This document shows, piece by piece, positions 45,101 through 54,560 of a DNA stretch of 64,000 nt. The first letter of the stretch is position 1. Each line of letters opens with the position of its first letter. Under the pieces are notes generated by a model. It saw only the letters and a program-made list of their open reading frames with translations. It ran no database searches and had not been told where the DNA came from. A program made the position numbers and the translations under genes. The DNA is from Fidelibacterota bacterium (GTDB taxonomy: Bacteria > Fidelibacterota > UBA8477 > JABMPR01): assembly GCA_016845065.1 (NCBI GenBank), contig JAERTG010000162.1, positions 62,001 through 126,000 on the forward strand. The letters run 5' to 3'.

Positions 45101-46896
45101 GTATTTCCCCAGATTTCTAATGAGTAATCAGAATTCATGAATGTTCTATCTGAATCCAAAACCCAGGACAGGGGATGTTGATCCTCGTCTGAGTAGGATT
45201 GCAAATAGATTAGCCCTGAGTCGAAGTTTTCAAGGACTATGATGGGTTCGTGCCCTGGAATATTGTCATTTATGATTTCGCTGGCTGGACTAATATTGCC
45301 AAAATGATCCTCTGCCTCAATTCGGAACACATAGTCACCATCTGGATTCAGGTTCTCCATCATAAAATGATTCATATTGGGATCGGCAAATTGGATGCTT
45401 GATGAAACATCCTTAAAACTTGATTCGGATGTGAGGCTGTCTAAATCATAGAATATCCGATATGTTTTATGATTGGTGTCGTAAACAGGATCCCACCTCA
45501 GACTTACATATGATTGTCCATCGAATTCTGTTCTCCAGTTGGGTATATCAGGTGGCGGTGTTTCATCCGGGACAGTCATCCAGTTGGCAAGGTAGGCTTC
45601 CAAAGCATCAATAAAGGGCTGATAGTATTCCATGAGGATACTGTGGTTTTGATAGGAACTGGGATACTCACCTGCATAAAGCTCGGTGAGTGGCATATCC
45701 ATATCCTGAAAGAGCATGGGTTTTTCAAAATACTCGATCTGGACCCAGGGCTCATAAACTTCATTATTATTAAAAAATTGCCTGAGATAGTTCATTTGTA
45801 CACCCGTATTGGGTCCCAATAATGTGTAGGTGTGTGGCATATCGATATCACCATGTAGGCCATGATAGATGAAACTGCCATTATAGTGGACACGGTAATA
45901 TTCATCAACCCTGAGCTCATCATGTTCGCCAAACTGCCCAGCTTCGACCGGATACTCCACTGTAAAGTTCACGAAGTCAAGATTATCGTCTGAGATATCT
46001 CTGATGGGCTTATTAGCGTTATCTGCATCCCATCCACCAGAGAGGACAATACTTTCAAAATCTGCATGAGAAGAATTATCATCGTAACTATGTGTATGCA
46101 GGATGAGGGGTGAGTGTGGCCCTATTTGCATCAAGGAATCAACCAGAACTTCATGATATACTTGAAAAACAGTGTTGCTGTTCCGGGATGGATCGGATAA
46201 TGATTTATTGTTGGAATAGTTTCCAGATCCAGTCCATTTAACCTCCCTGCCTGCACCTGAGATCATCATGGCCAGCGCATCCGTCTGCAGGAACATTTCA
46301 GTACCCAGGTAGGGTGAAATAAAATCATCACAGGGGTGAGGTATTTCCACGACGACGTGCTGTCTACTGGCATTGGGGCTCAAAATGTAAAGACCCCATC
46401 CATTTGCAAAGCTGCCAGATACTTCGTCCCCAAGAACCCCCTCCTGATTGTGGTCTACAAAGGACATGTCGAGACGTTCACGTATGAGGTAGTATGTGCG
46501 GTCATAAACCACATCTTCAAATTGAACAAGATCGTAATGAAAGGTATCCAGAGAATCAGTGAGCATCTGGTCAGCAAGTGCCAGATCACCTTGAAGCAAT
46601 GCTACAAAAATATTCCGCCAGTGAGTCAGGGTATAACTAGATTCAGGGATTATTCTGTAATTCCCAAAGCCATCGCTTTGTACATCGACCCAATCAGGTC
46701 CGTAGTCGTTATATCCCGCATCGGCGATACCTTCTGAAACGTGACTGACATAATTGTCATAGGCTGTGCTTGGTGAAACCCCGCCAATAAATTCCATGAG
46801 ATCACCTGACTCATAGACAATTTCTGCTCTTCCACTTAACACAAAGGCAAGGGAGATGAGCATCAGAAAAAAGGGATGTCGTTTACTGTTGTTCAC
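42142..46896 (-). CDS. Giant secreted protein: CapA-like domain with FN3, PKD and dockerin-type repeats
   Basis: The 1584-residue protein has a signal peptide (residues 1-24), a 430-residue N-terminal region with metal-ligand-like motifs (EIPHPCDDF near 185; HTHSYDD near 268; GLHGDIDMPH near 350), an FN3 domain (about 455-545), a carbohydrate-binding-like beta region, and a PKD domain (SFGDGE near 760-780). A CapA/poly-gamma-glutamate-type metallophosphatase-like domain follows (about 820-1115: NFVGDIMIARR, ANLECVM, LANNHTLDYG, HHPHIIQGFE, HSLGNFIFD). Then come a second carbohydrate-binding-like module (about 1240-1400), a second PKD (WGFGDGN) and a C-terminal pair of dockerin-type calcium loops (DLNFDGQNSISD and DVNGDQLINVQD). 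The start is a GTG with weak ribosome support. Surface attachment or complex assembly by the dockerin is inferred. Confidence 0.88.
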   Translation of the reverse strand: MNNSKRHPFFLMLISLAFVLSGRAEIVYESGDLMEFIGGVSPSTAYDNYVSHVSEGIADAGYNDYGPDWVDVQSDGFGNYRIIPESSYTLTHWRNIFVALLQGDLALADQMLTDSLDTFHYDLVQFEDVVYDRTYYLIRERLDMSFVDHNQEGVLGDEVSGSFANGWGLYILSPNASRQHVVVEIPHPCDDFISPYLGTEMFLQTDALAMMISGAGREVKWTGSGNYSNNKSLSDPSRNSNTVFQVYHEVLVDSLMQIGPHSPLILHTHSYDDNSSHADFESIVLSGGWDADNANKPIRDISDDNLDFVNFTVEYPVEAGQFGEHDELRVDEYYRVHYNGSFIYHGLHGDIDMPHTYTLLGPNTGVQMNYLRQFFNNNEVYEPWVQIEYFEKPMLFQDMDMPLTELYAGEYPSSYQNHSILMEYYQPFIDALEAYLANWMTVPDETPPPDIPNWRTEFDGQSYVSLRWDPVYDTNHKTYRIFYDLDSLTSESSFKDVSSSIQFADPNMNHFMMENLNPDGDYVFRIEAEDHFGNISPASEIINDNIPGHEPIIVLENFDSGLIYLQSYSDEDQHPLSWVLDSDRTFMNSDYSLEIWGNTWKSQAIDPHLLSEGSVFQIAAYIQSVGEIQGVAFQDSLNTLFYAFDGSQQLDIEEWVTVYQGYFPEDTWNLLRLPVGDDWEARFDYLPTLTNIIYINDRDEDTSSRIYFDEIFDITNAIAFAPEVEIQHSQNRLYRNSSNQRSVDVSFQALINDPDSDSHTYLWSFGDGETSQSPNPSHTYLVEDDHDYTVLLQVTDESGTMGQARTQIMVDQGNDSFPLKLNFVGDIMIARRYEDAGGILETQGIDALFEPTRQYFGDAADLSVANLECVMTINGEEHPTKSVTYKGRPEYVTALEDAGIDLVSLANNHTLDYGLVGLQTTQAALAASNILYSGSGEDSEEAYQPIFTNNLGVSIAWLANCDRTGQYNNYQPYLNAGYNKPGFAYLTPYYLLQQIDVVRDVADLVVMEMHAGSEYSRAPGAGYDRYFGPDIHPEEWIAPQEIISNMDLEEDRDEDENYSPLLDVPHMWDREIRHLAIDGGADLVVVHHPHIIQGFEVYNGKLIAHSLGNFIFDLNYHETFPSVILNAEVNASGFSAFSATPVYLDDYIPVPAYGDLGVHLLDYLASKSKELDTYLYVDRENASASVWLDTLSMPRTAIYNRRAFDLHPDGFTWISDPMEIHQMGNLSSLESPPGTGWEYRLGRELLWYGNMEDEGASEWNTNSSDEWFDLTEAHSGERSIGQHRTSSSSGNVITNLENRIRLDASKTHHISAYLMTRNASDVKIQIRYYAGRTTSNILATHEMNSGVNGTTPWTYFHTETTPPSNATYFDIRLNTDTPSAGDGFSWFDDVHFIEWTDWRDAPEANLKSPNDYYFIQLRNGVFTQDLSVEFIETVYTEPQAVTPAFETDGDIELIDTEIHFSDLSTGPVGWWEWGFGDGNISVEQHPTHMYSEPGFYDVSLSIRDHTGAILTETRQNLIRIFSQYLPGDLNFDGQNSISDIVVLVNIIIGEITPTDAQYETADVNGDQLINVQDLVFLINIILYN

Positions 46897-47060
46897 AAGG
46901 CTTGAAAATTAAGCAAATAATTGCAAGATAGTTACTGGCATTATCTAACAAATTTAATTGGATCATGACTTGGATTAGGGGAGTCTAATAGTATATATTT
47001 CCCTTCATGGGGAAGGGTTTACCTGCTATTTTAGCTGGACTTTTCTCACAAAGTTGTCGC

Positions 47061-47088
47061 TTTACAAGGGGGTTTCTCCAGTTATACT
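47061..47088 (+). promoter_or_regulatory. Candidate sigma-70 promoter of superoxide dismutase gene
   Basis: TTTACA (47061-47066) and TATACT (47083-47088) are separated by 16 bases, with the -10 box about 50 bases before the start codon. The boxes match sigma-70 consensus at 5/6 and 5/6. Confidence 0.55.
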
Positions 47089-47138
47089 GTAAAGATGATA
47101 AAATATGTAATGTTAAGCCCTTAAAATTAAGGAGATAA

Positions 47139-47720
47139 ATGATGAAACATGAATTACCTGCTCTGCCATTTGCACAGGACGCTTTAGCTCCAGTTATCTC
47201 AGCTGAGACACTTGATTACCACTATGGTAAACACCACAATGCTTATGTGACAAATTTGAACAACCTGGTCCCAGGGACTGAGTTCGAAAATTCAACTCTG
47301 GAAGAAATCATTATGAAGGCTTCTGGTGGCGTCTTTAATAATGCTGCCCAGGTTTGGAATCACACATTCTACTGGAATTGTCTTTCACCAAATGGTGGTG
47401 CACCTTCAGGAGCTCTGGCCTCTGCCATCGATTCAGCCTTTGGTTCATTTGATAACTTTAAAGCTGAGTTTACCAAAGCAGCAGCCACAAACTTTGGTTC
47501 TGGTTGGACCTGGTTAGTTAAGAATGCTGATGGTTCTCTGGCAATTGCATCGACTTCAAACGCCGGAACACCTATGACCAACGGTCAGACAGCACTTCTC
47601 ACCGTTGATGTGTGGGAACATGCCTATTATGTAGACTATCGTAATGCACGTCCAAAATACCTGGAAGAAATCTGGAAGATTTTCAACTGGGATTTTGTAT
47701 CTGAGCAGTTCGCTAGATAG
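47139..47720 (+). CDS. sodB: Superoxide dismutase, Fe-type
   Basis: The 193-residue protein opens [15 protein letters not shown] and carries the four metal ligands of Fe/Mn superoxide dismutases: His in [11 protein letters not shown], His in [11 protein letters not shown], then Asp and His in [25 protein letters not shown] and the Gln-containing [10 protein letters not shown] region with Gln next to the active site favour iron over manganese. AAGGAG lies four bases before the first of two adjacent ATG codons. It is a single-gene unit with its own promoter and terminator. Confidence 0.96.
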   Translation: MMKHELPALPFAQDALAPVISAETLDYHYGKHHNAYVTNLNNLVPGTEFENSTLEEIIMKASGGVFNNAAQVWNHTFYWNCLSPNGGAPSGALASAIDSAFGSFDNFKAEFTKAAATNFGSGWTWLVKNADGSLAIASTSNAGTPMTNGQTALLTVDVWEHAYYVDYRNARPKYLEEIWKIFNWDFVSEQFAR

Positions 47721-47743
47721 TTGATACCACATGCTTGTATAAA

Positions 47744-47767
47744 GGGTCGGTTTTCCGACCCTTTTTT
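47744..47767 (+). terminator. Intrinsic terminator of sodB
   Basis: GGGTCGG (47744-47750), loop TTTT, CCGACCC (47755-47761), then six T. A textbook rho-independent terminator 24 bases after the stop codon. Confidence 0.95.
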
Positions 47768-47889
47768 GTCAATTACACCTGATTCAATCATTTGCTCACA
47801 CCTCGGCGTAAATACCTGGCTAATTGGGACTTGCTCCACCTCTAACAATTGACATATTTATAGCACAAGAATTCAAGAGGTATATCCGC

Positions 47890-49701
47890 ATGCACAAGTA
47901 TATAAAAATCATTTATGTGTTCACTTTTATTGTGAGCTCAATCTTTGGGAAGAGTATTCATTATGATCTGTCCATGTCCGAACCGCATACTCATTTGTTC
48001 GAAGTTGAGATGCGTCTAGAAGGAGCCAGAGGGAATGAGATTGTTGCCCTCCCTGTGTGGACACCAGGCTCATATCTCATAAGGGAATATGCCAGAAATG
48101 TCCAGGATATTAGCGCACGTAGTGAAGACGATTCTATTTTAAAGATCAAGAAAATTGATAAGAATCATTGGGAAGTAAGTGGCAAGGGCAGCCAGGATAT
48201 TATTGTCTCTTACCGCGTCTATGCCTTTGAGCATAGCGTCCGGACAAGCTTTCTCAATAGTGATCATGCTTTGGTTGTACCGGCCAGTGTGCTGATGTAC
48301 TGGCAAAAAAACCAACATCGAAAACACCATCTTCACATCAATATGCCAGAGAAGTGGTCTGAGATCACCACTGCATTAGAGCCCTTTAATCAACCGGGAA
48401 ATGTGGATTTCGTCGCCAGTAACTATGATGAGCTGGTTGACTCACCCTTAGAGTTAGGGAATCAACATGCCGTAGAATTTGAAGTTTTGGGGAAACCACA
48501 TGTCATGGGAATATATGGTGCCAGCAACTATGAGGATTCAGTGCTGGTGAGTGACTTTACCAAGATCATGGAAGCAGAGGCGGAGATATTTGGTGGATTA
48601 CCTTATGACCATTACGCCTATATTTTTCATGTTGAAGAAGGTCGTGGGGGTTTGGAGCATGCCAATTCATCTGTCAATTTCATTCGACGTTGGTCTTTTA
48701 ATGATGAGAAACGATATAAAAGTTTGTTGTCTCTTGTGGCCCATGAATTTTTCCATACCTGGAATGTAAAGCGTATTGTACCAAAGGGTGTGGCTAGCTT
48801 TGACTATGACAATGAAAACTATCTAGACGAGCTTTGGATGGCTGAGGGGTTTACCAGCTATTATGATGAACTCATCCTTCAGAGAATTGGTCATGTTGAC
48901 AAGGATGCTTATCTGGAGGTTGTAAAGGACGAAATAAACACTTTGGAAAAACGTCCTGGAAAGAATCACCAGTCTGTTGCAGAAGCCAGTTATGATGCCT
49001 GGATCAAATACTACCGCTCCAATGAGCACTCCAGCAACGCTACGATCTCGTATTACAACAAAGGACATTTGTTGGGGTTATTACTGGACATAAAAATTAT
49101 CGCAGCTACCCAGGGAAAATTCAATCTGGATGATGTCATGTTCACGTTGAATAAGAATTATGCCCTTAAGAATAAGGGCTATGTCAGTGACGATGTACGC
49201 AAAGTCTGCGAGAACATTAGCGGGCTAAAGTTGACCAGCTTTTTTGAAGATTATGTGTATGGTGTAGAGCCACTCCCCTATGACAATATTTTTGCATTGG
49301 CTGGTCTGGACTTGGACTCCACCACAGAAAAAAGTTCCTATCTCGGTGCAAATTTACGGGATAGGAATGGTCGCATCATAATTTCATCAGTGGTTGAGAA
49401 TTCCCCTGCCTGGGAAGCTGGTCTCAATGTACATGATGAGTTGGTGGCCATCGATGGTTTTAGGGTAAAAAGTCCAAAACCTGATTATTTCAGGGAAAAA
49501 ACTCCAGGTGATCGAATCATCTGTACTGTCAGTCGTAATGGCATTCTGAAGGACTTGCACCTCACGGTTGGTTTCAAACCTGCTGAAATCACAGAGCTCC
49601 GGCAAATTGATGAGCCCAGTGATTCCCAGAAGCTGGTTTTTGAGAAGTGGCTAGGTGTACCCTGGGATGAAGGGGCCATTGAGTCACCTGTGACGGAATA
49701 G
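47890..49701 (+). CDS. M61-family metallopeptidase with PDZ domain
   Basis: The ATG at 47890 has AGAGGT nine bases upstream and opens a proper signal peptide (HKYIKIIYVFTFIVSSIFG). An earlier in-frame start would bury it. The peptidase M61 layout follows: an N-terminal beta domain (VEMRLEGARG, LPVWTPGSYLIREYAR), the zinc motif HEFFH at residues 285-289 with the downstream Glu in ELWMAEGFTSYY, a helical domain and a C-terminal PDZ (about 490-570; SVVENSPAWEAGLNVHDEL). Characterised members remove N-terminal glycine or alanine, or act as periplasmic proteases. Confidence 0.92.
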   Translation: MHKYIKIIYVFTFIVSSIFGKSIHYDLSMSEPHTHLFEVEMRLEGARGNEIVALPVWTPGSYLIREYARNVQDISARSEDDSILKIKKIDKNHWEVSGKGSQDIIVSYRVYAFEHSVRTSFLNSDHALVVPASVLMYWQKNQHRKHHLHINMPEKWSEITTALEPFNQPGNVDFVASNYDELVDSPLELGNQHAVEFEVLGKPHVMGIYGASNYEDSVLVSDFTKIMEAEAEIFGGLPYDHYAYIFHVEEGRGGLEHANSSVNFIRRWSFNDEKRYKSLLSLVAHEFFHTWNVKRIVPKGVASFDYDNENYLDELWMAEGFTSYYDELILQRIGHVDKDAYLEVVKDEINTLEKRPGKNHQSVAEASYDAWIKYYRSNEHSSNATISYYNKGHLLGLLLDIKIIAATQGKFNLDDVMFTLNKNYALKNKGYVSDDVRKVCENISGLKLTSFFEDYVYGVEPLPYDNIFALAGLDLDSTTEKSSYLGANLRDRNGRIIISSVVENSPAWEAGLNVHDELVAIDGFRVKSPKPDYFREKTPGDRIICTVSRNGILKDLHLTVGFKPAEITELRQIDEPSDSQKLVFEKWLGVPWDEGAIESPVTE

Positions 49702-49928
49702 ACTTTACGAGTATATAGTCCGGATGAATTTGAAGTGACCGAATTTGCACCATCTTCACAATTTAATCCTCATTTAAATCCTTAAATCATACCGGATTCG
49801 TGAATATATGGTCACAGCTAAATGATATATTATATTCATCACGTTCCATTTCGATCCAAATTCTGTATCTACTCTTTCTGATTCTCCGAGCTGATGTGTA
49901 CCATTAATTTTAAACGGGGGGAAATACC

Positions 49929-51729
49929 ATGGGCAAGGTTCAGGTTGTTATAATTATCTCTAGCATCGCTTTTTTTAACCTTAATCAGCTGTGATGAGCC
50001 AATAGTTTTAGACACACCAATAAATTTATCTTTCATTCAGAATGGTGAAAAGACTATTACCCTTTTGTGGGAGAGTAACAACGATCAACAAGATGGTTTT
50101 ACTATTGATCGCAAGGAGGGTGATGGAACCTATACATTTCTTGCAAAGAAATCTGCCGACGAAACGAGCCACACGGATTCTGGATTAACAATTAACAAGA
50201 CCTATGGTTATCGGGTGAAGGTCGATGGTCAGGATGGAGATTCTGAATGGAGCGCGGAAGTTTTTATCCCCACTTTTTTAAATGCGCCTGCTGCTTTATG
50301 GCTAATCAGAGAGGAAGTGACCAAGTATTCTGTCAACTGGACAGATAATTCGAGCTATGAGGATGGGTATACGGTGGAACGCAAACTCGAAGGTGAAAGC
50401 TTTACTGTTTTGTCTAATACGCCACCGAATGTTACATCCATTATTGACTCTACGATACTCATTGATGAGACCTACACATATCGTGTAAAAGCAACAAGTT
50501 CTGAAGGAGATTCGGAGTATAGCTATGAGCGAACAGTGGCAATCTCATTTTTCTTTGATCCTCCCGAGAACCTCACTTTAACGCAAGATGACGAGACAAC
50601 CATCTCTCTGGCATGGGGGTATAGGTTGAATGCAGAGGGCTATGTTATCGAACGCAAGGTGGACGATGGGGAATACGTAATCCTAACGACAATCCCGGCT
50701 GGAGTTACATCTTTCACTGATTCTGATCTCGTAATCAATGAAACCTACACCTATCGCGTAAAGGCTACCAGTCCATACCGAGATTCTGGATGGAGTAATG
50801 AGCAGTCTGTTTCCATTTTGTTCTTGGGACCCAGTGATTTGCAGTTGATCCGGGAAAATGCGACTACCCTTAATCTCAGCTGGAGCGATAACTCCTTTGT
50901 TGAGAATGGATATATGCTTGAACGGAAGATAGGTGAGGGAGAGTTCACAGTTATATCAGACGAACCAGCCAATAGCACCAGCTTAAGTGATGTAGGCTTA
51001 TCCTTGGGGGAGACCTACAGTTATCGTGTGAAGGCTTACGGTGAGTATGGTGAATCAGCATACTCGAATAAAGCAATATATCTACTCTATGAAACCGGGG
51101 TTGTCACTGATATCGATGGCAATAGATATAATACCATAAAAAACGGTGATCAGTGGTGGATGGCTGAAAATCTTAAGGTTAGCAGATATCGTGATGGGTC
51201 TCCAATTTTCTATGCAACAGATACCTTAGATTCAGAAGTAACACCAGTTGTCGATGCGTACTACATATACAACAACAATGCATCAAACGAAGGAGATACT
51301 TATGGGTATCTGTATAATTGGTTTGCTGCAACAGACATCAAAGGCTTAGCACCTGAAGGGTGGCACATCCCAACTGATGAGGAGTGGGAAATCTTCATCG
51401 ATAATCTCGGTGGTGCTGAGGTGGCTGGTGATCACATGAAGCAAACGGGGAATGATCTGTGGGAGGAATATTCTGAAGCAACCAACTTGAGCGGGTTCAC
51501 AGCGTTACCAGGGGGGATATATTCAGACTCTTGGACCACCCCATGGCACGGGTCCGGATTCTGGTATCAGGGTCATAATGCTCACTATTGGTCGGCAACT
51601 GCGTCCGATAACGGCGATACGGAAATGGCTAGGTCTTACCTGTTGATATCTGTCTACTCATCCGTTCAATATGATTGGAGCACCAAGATGAGTGGACTTT
51701 CCGTGCGCTGTGTGAAGGATTCCCCTTAA
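49929..51729 (+). CDS. FN3-repeat and FISUMP-domain lipoprotein, frameshifted in its signal peptide
   Basis: The ATG at 49929 follows a GGGGGG ribosome site and opens MGKVQVVIIISSIAF, but that frame stops soon after. Deleting one T from the seven-T run at 49970-49976 joins it to the long frame and gives a lipoprotein signal ending FLTLISC-DEP. Without this the long frame has no credible start (first TTG at 50065). The mature protein has four FN3 repeats of about 85 residues, each with a GYxxERK-type core and a TYxYRVKA strand. A C-terminal FISUMP domain follows (TDIDGNRYNTIKNGDQWW, WMAENL, GWHIPTDEEW, GLSVRCVKD). FISUMP domains are common in Fibrobacter and other FCB surface proteins, function unclear. 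Confidence 0.8.
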
Positions 51730-51958
51730 ATGCTCTTGACCAGACTGACAAACCCTCACTATAAATAAAAGTATGGAATCCATCTCCTACAAAAAGAGGC
51801 AGAAAGATTTCTACAAATAAAGGGATTTGGACCAGTCGACACCTAGCAATTCAAGTGTTTCTCTAGTTTCGTTAAATCAATAAATATTGGGATGAGTAAT
51901 TTGATTCGTGAGCAAGCATCTGGATTGTATAATCAGGCTACGAAAGAGCTAGCTTGCG

Positions 51959-52765
51959 CTAGGATTTGTTTTTATCAATAGCGCGCATGACTTTGCGCTG
52001 AAGAAAGCCCTTAAAAAAGGTGTTCAGGAAGGGGACGAGTGCAAGTTTCCCTGGAATGTGCACCATCTTTTTATCACGCTCAATGGCTCGAATAATCTGT
52101 TCCACACAATCCTCTAGACTTACCGATTCGCTGGTGTGTTTCTTGGCGGATTCCTCGTGTTTTTTACCATCTGCACCAAATGCGTTACCCCTGAGATTGG
52201 TACCTCTTATCCAGCTTAACACGGCCTCAAGGATGGTAATCTCTCCCCTCAGTTCCATATCCAGTGTTTCCAAAAATCCATGTAAGGCATGTTTTGAGGC
52301 AACATAGCCAGAGTGATTTGGGAATCCCATGTGGGCTTGTGCAGTTGAACAGCTGACGATTTTTCCATGGGCCTGTTTCAGGGAGGGCAAAGCAGCATGA
52401 CAGCAATTCACAGCACCATGATAGTTCACATTCATCAAATCCTGGAAAAAGGATGGGTCGGTAATATCCTCAAACCGTGTCCACATACTAACACCGGCAT
52501 TCAGGATAAGACCATCCAGCTGACCGTAGGTATCAATTGTTTTATGGACCATGTTCTGGCAAGCCGCTAGATCGGTGATATCAGCTTGTACTGCCAGGGC
52601 GGATCCACCAGAATCATTGATTGAATCACTTACCCGTTTGAGTTCATCGGCTCTCCGGGCTGCACAGACCACCTTAGCGCCCTTTTTTGCGAGCACCCGT
52701 GAAAGCTCTTCACCAATACCAGACGATGCACCGGTGACAATAAAGACCTTTCCAGCAATGTCCAT
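51959..52765 (-). CDS. Short-chain dehydrogenase, DHRS7B-like; likely acyl/alkyl-DHAP reductase
   Basis: The 268-residue protein is a classical SDR: VTGASSGIGEE, CAARRADEL with basic residues favouring NADPH, LILNAGVSM, the catalytic Ser region (IVSCSTAQAHMG) and YVASKHALHG with Tyr and Lys. C-terminal helices (LALVPFLNTFFKGFLQRKV) could touch the membrane. The sequence style resembles DHRS7/DHRS7B, the mammalian reductase of 1-acyl/alkyl-dihydroxyacetone phosphate. It is the last gene of the operon with alkyl-DHAP synthase 25 bases upstream, which makes that role attractive; it is inference. Confidence 0.8.
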   Translation of the reverse strand: MDIAGKVFIVTGASSGIGEELSRVLAKKGAKVVCAARRADELKRVSDSINDSGGSALAVQADITDLAACQNMVHKTIDTYGQLDGLILNAGVSMWTRFEDITDPSFFQDLMNVNYHGAVNCCHAALPSLKQAHGKIVSCSTAQAHMGFPNHSGYVASKHALHGFLETLDMELRGEITILEAVLSWIRGTNLRGNAFGADGKKHEESAKKHTSESVSLEDCVEQIIRAIERDKKMVHIPGKLALVPFLNTFFKGFLQRKVMRAIDKNKS

Positions 52766-52790
52766 TTTTTAACCTTGAATTATGTTTCTC

Positions 52791-54560
52791 TTACTCGAAG
52801 AAGACATTGTTAGCTACGCCAAAAATGTTTTTAGGATCATGTCCCGTTTTCACCTGTTTTAGCATTTCGATGCTTGCAGGGGAAAGGGTCCCTTTCATAA
52901 AATCTTTACGCAGCTTTCCAACACCATGATGATGGGATATGGAACCACCAGCCTCCATGATTGCTTCTCTCATGGCATATTCAATTGAATTAAAAACCTC
53001 AATAGGGTTCTTTACCCCTTTGATGCTCATGGCAAACATAAAATAGATACAGACACCTGTATGGTAGATCTGTGGCACACGATAGGATATATAGGGATTC
53101 CCCGGGATATTATGCTTTTTGTGAAGCTCTTTAATTTTATTGGTAGCTGCATCGCACACCTCATGCACTTTGCTCCAGGGAACCGATGTTTCCATGGTTT
53201 CACCAATAATCCGATATCTCGTCATAAAATCTCTGATATAAGCGATAGCAAAAGTCAGATTATAACCCTTTTTGCCATTTTCTGAACCGCCAACCATGCC
53301 ATTATATTTTTTGGTTAACCGCTTTATGGTTTTCTGTTGCAGGTCAACTTCGTCCCTGGAACCCTCTAATTTGAATGAAGTCACCACCATTTTGTATGGA
53401 TCAAACTTTTTAACATTTAGAACGACAAACTTTTCAAGTTTTTTTATCCAGACCTTTAGTCCAGTAGGCTTGGCATTCAAAGCCTGTCCAAATCGGAATT
53501 GCGCGTTATCCATGAGACGTGCACTGGCAGGTACCGCACCACTCTTCGACAATTCATACATAAAGGCTACACCGGTCTCCCAGTTGTGAAACAGAGCAGA
53601 GTTATAATCAGATGATTCCGGGAGCACATGCACCTTTAATGTGGCTTTGGTGATGATTCCAAAATTACCCTCAGACCCTAATAACATGTTTTGTGGACTA
53701 ACACCAATCGAAGCACGTGTAATTGGATTTACCTGCTCCACAACGCCATTGGGAGTAATCATGGTTACATTCTCAACGATATCTTCAATATTTCCGTAAC
53801 GATTTTTTTTCATCCCGCTGGCATTGGTTGAAATCCAACCTCCCAGAGTTGACAACTCAATACTGTCAGGTTCATGTCCAACGGTGAGACCTTCGGCTTC
53901 CAGGAGTTCTTCAAGCTTGCCACCTAGGATTCCTGCCTGGACGACCACGCGACGGTTTTTCACATCAATTGACTCGATTTTATCCATGCGACGAGTGTCT
54001 ACTGCTACAACCATCCTTGTTTCAAATTGAGGAATTTGCAGGGCATTACTTACACTGGTTCCACCACCATAAGGGATGAGGCAAACATCATGTTCAATGG
54101 CCAGCTCAATCAATTTTTTGGCTTCGTCCTCGGACTCAATGTAGAATGCCATATCTGCTACTTTGTCAATTTTTGCGAAGACAACGTTATAAATTTCATC
54201 AGTGGTCTGTCCAGCACTGTGCATCAGTCGTTCTGCATCACCAAAGGAATAGCGGTCCTCAGCAAATGTGGCTTTGATGGCATCTGCAAAGGGCTGGTTG
54301 ATTTGAGCTTCCTTGACAGGTTTGTTGTCCACTTCAGGCAACACATCATCGACATCAACAGTCATATCCAACATCTCTTCAACGTAGGGAATAAAATCAG
54401 GCATATCGAAACCACAAAGCTCATATCGATCACCGGTCATGCTGACACTTCCGTCTTTATTCAGTAGAAATTCTGAATCCTTGTAACCCCACTTGTGCCC
54501 CCAATTGGTGTTGTTTACTGCAAAGAACTTCTCTTTTGCTGATTTATTCTCATTTGTCAT
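52791..54560 (-). CDS. Alkyldihydroxyacetonephosphate synthase (ether-lipid synthase)
   Basis: The 589-residue FAD enzyme matches eukaryotic AGPS closely by eye. Near the N-terminus is WGYKDSEF (human WGYNDSKF). The FAD loop is CLIPYGGGTSVSNAL (about 157-171), followed by VGHEPDSIELSTLGGW and SGMKKNRYGNIED. The active-site Arg segment is ASARLMDN (about 345-350), the Tyr segment is CIYFMF, and the His triplet is SHHHGVGKLRK (about 540-550). AGPS swaps the acyl chain of acyl-DHAP for a fatty alcohol, forming the ether bond. FAD-linked oxidases such as GlcD lack these segments. Its start overlaps the acyltransferase gene by 11 bases. It has no peroxisomal signal, as expected. Confidence 0.9.
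   Translation of the reverse strand: MTNENKSAKEKFFAVNNTNWGHKWGYKDSEFLLNKDGSVSMTGDRYELCGFDMPDFIPYVEEMLDMTVDVDDVLPEVDNKPVKEAQINQPFADAIKATFAEDRYSFGDAERLMHSAGQTTDEIYNVVFAKIDKVADMAFYIESEDEAKKLIELAIEHDVCLIPYGGGTSVSNALQIPQFETRMVVAVDTRRMDKIESIDVKNRRVVVQAGILGGKLEELLEAEGLTVGHEPDSIELSTLGGWISTNASGMKKNRYGNIEDIVENVTMITPNGVVEQVNPITRASIGVSPQNMLLGSEGNFGIITKATLKVHVLPESSDYNSALFHNWETGVAFMYELSKSGAVPASARLMDNAQFRFGQALNAKPTGLKVWIKKLEKFVVLNVKKFDPYKMVVTSFKLEGSRDEVDLQQKTIKRLTKKYNGMVGGSENGKKGYNLTFAIAYIRDFMTRYRIIGETMETSVPWSKVHEVCDAATNKIKELHKKHNIPGNPYISYRVPQIYHTGVCIYFMFAMSIKGVKNPIEVFNSIEYAMREAIMEAGGSISHHHGVGKLRKDFMKGTLSPASIEMLKQVKTGHDPKNIFGVANNVFFE

Noticed and set aside
42142-46896. Possible T9SS C-terminal sorting domain in the giant surface protein
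   Set aside because: The C-terminus is a dockerin-like calcium-loop pair ending right at the stop; no T9SS-type beta domain or its KxxR-type motif is visible.
47001-47017. CCCTTC/GAAGGG hairpin upstream of sodB
   Set aside because: Six pairs, no U tract and no gene ending just before it; probably chance.
54027-54467. Open frame of 146 codons on the plus strand
   Set aside because: It is antisense to the alkyl-DHAP synthase N-terminus and has no recognisable domain.
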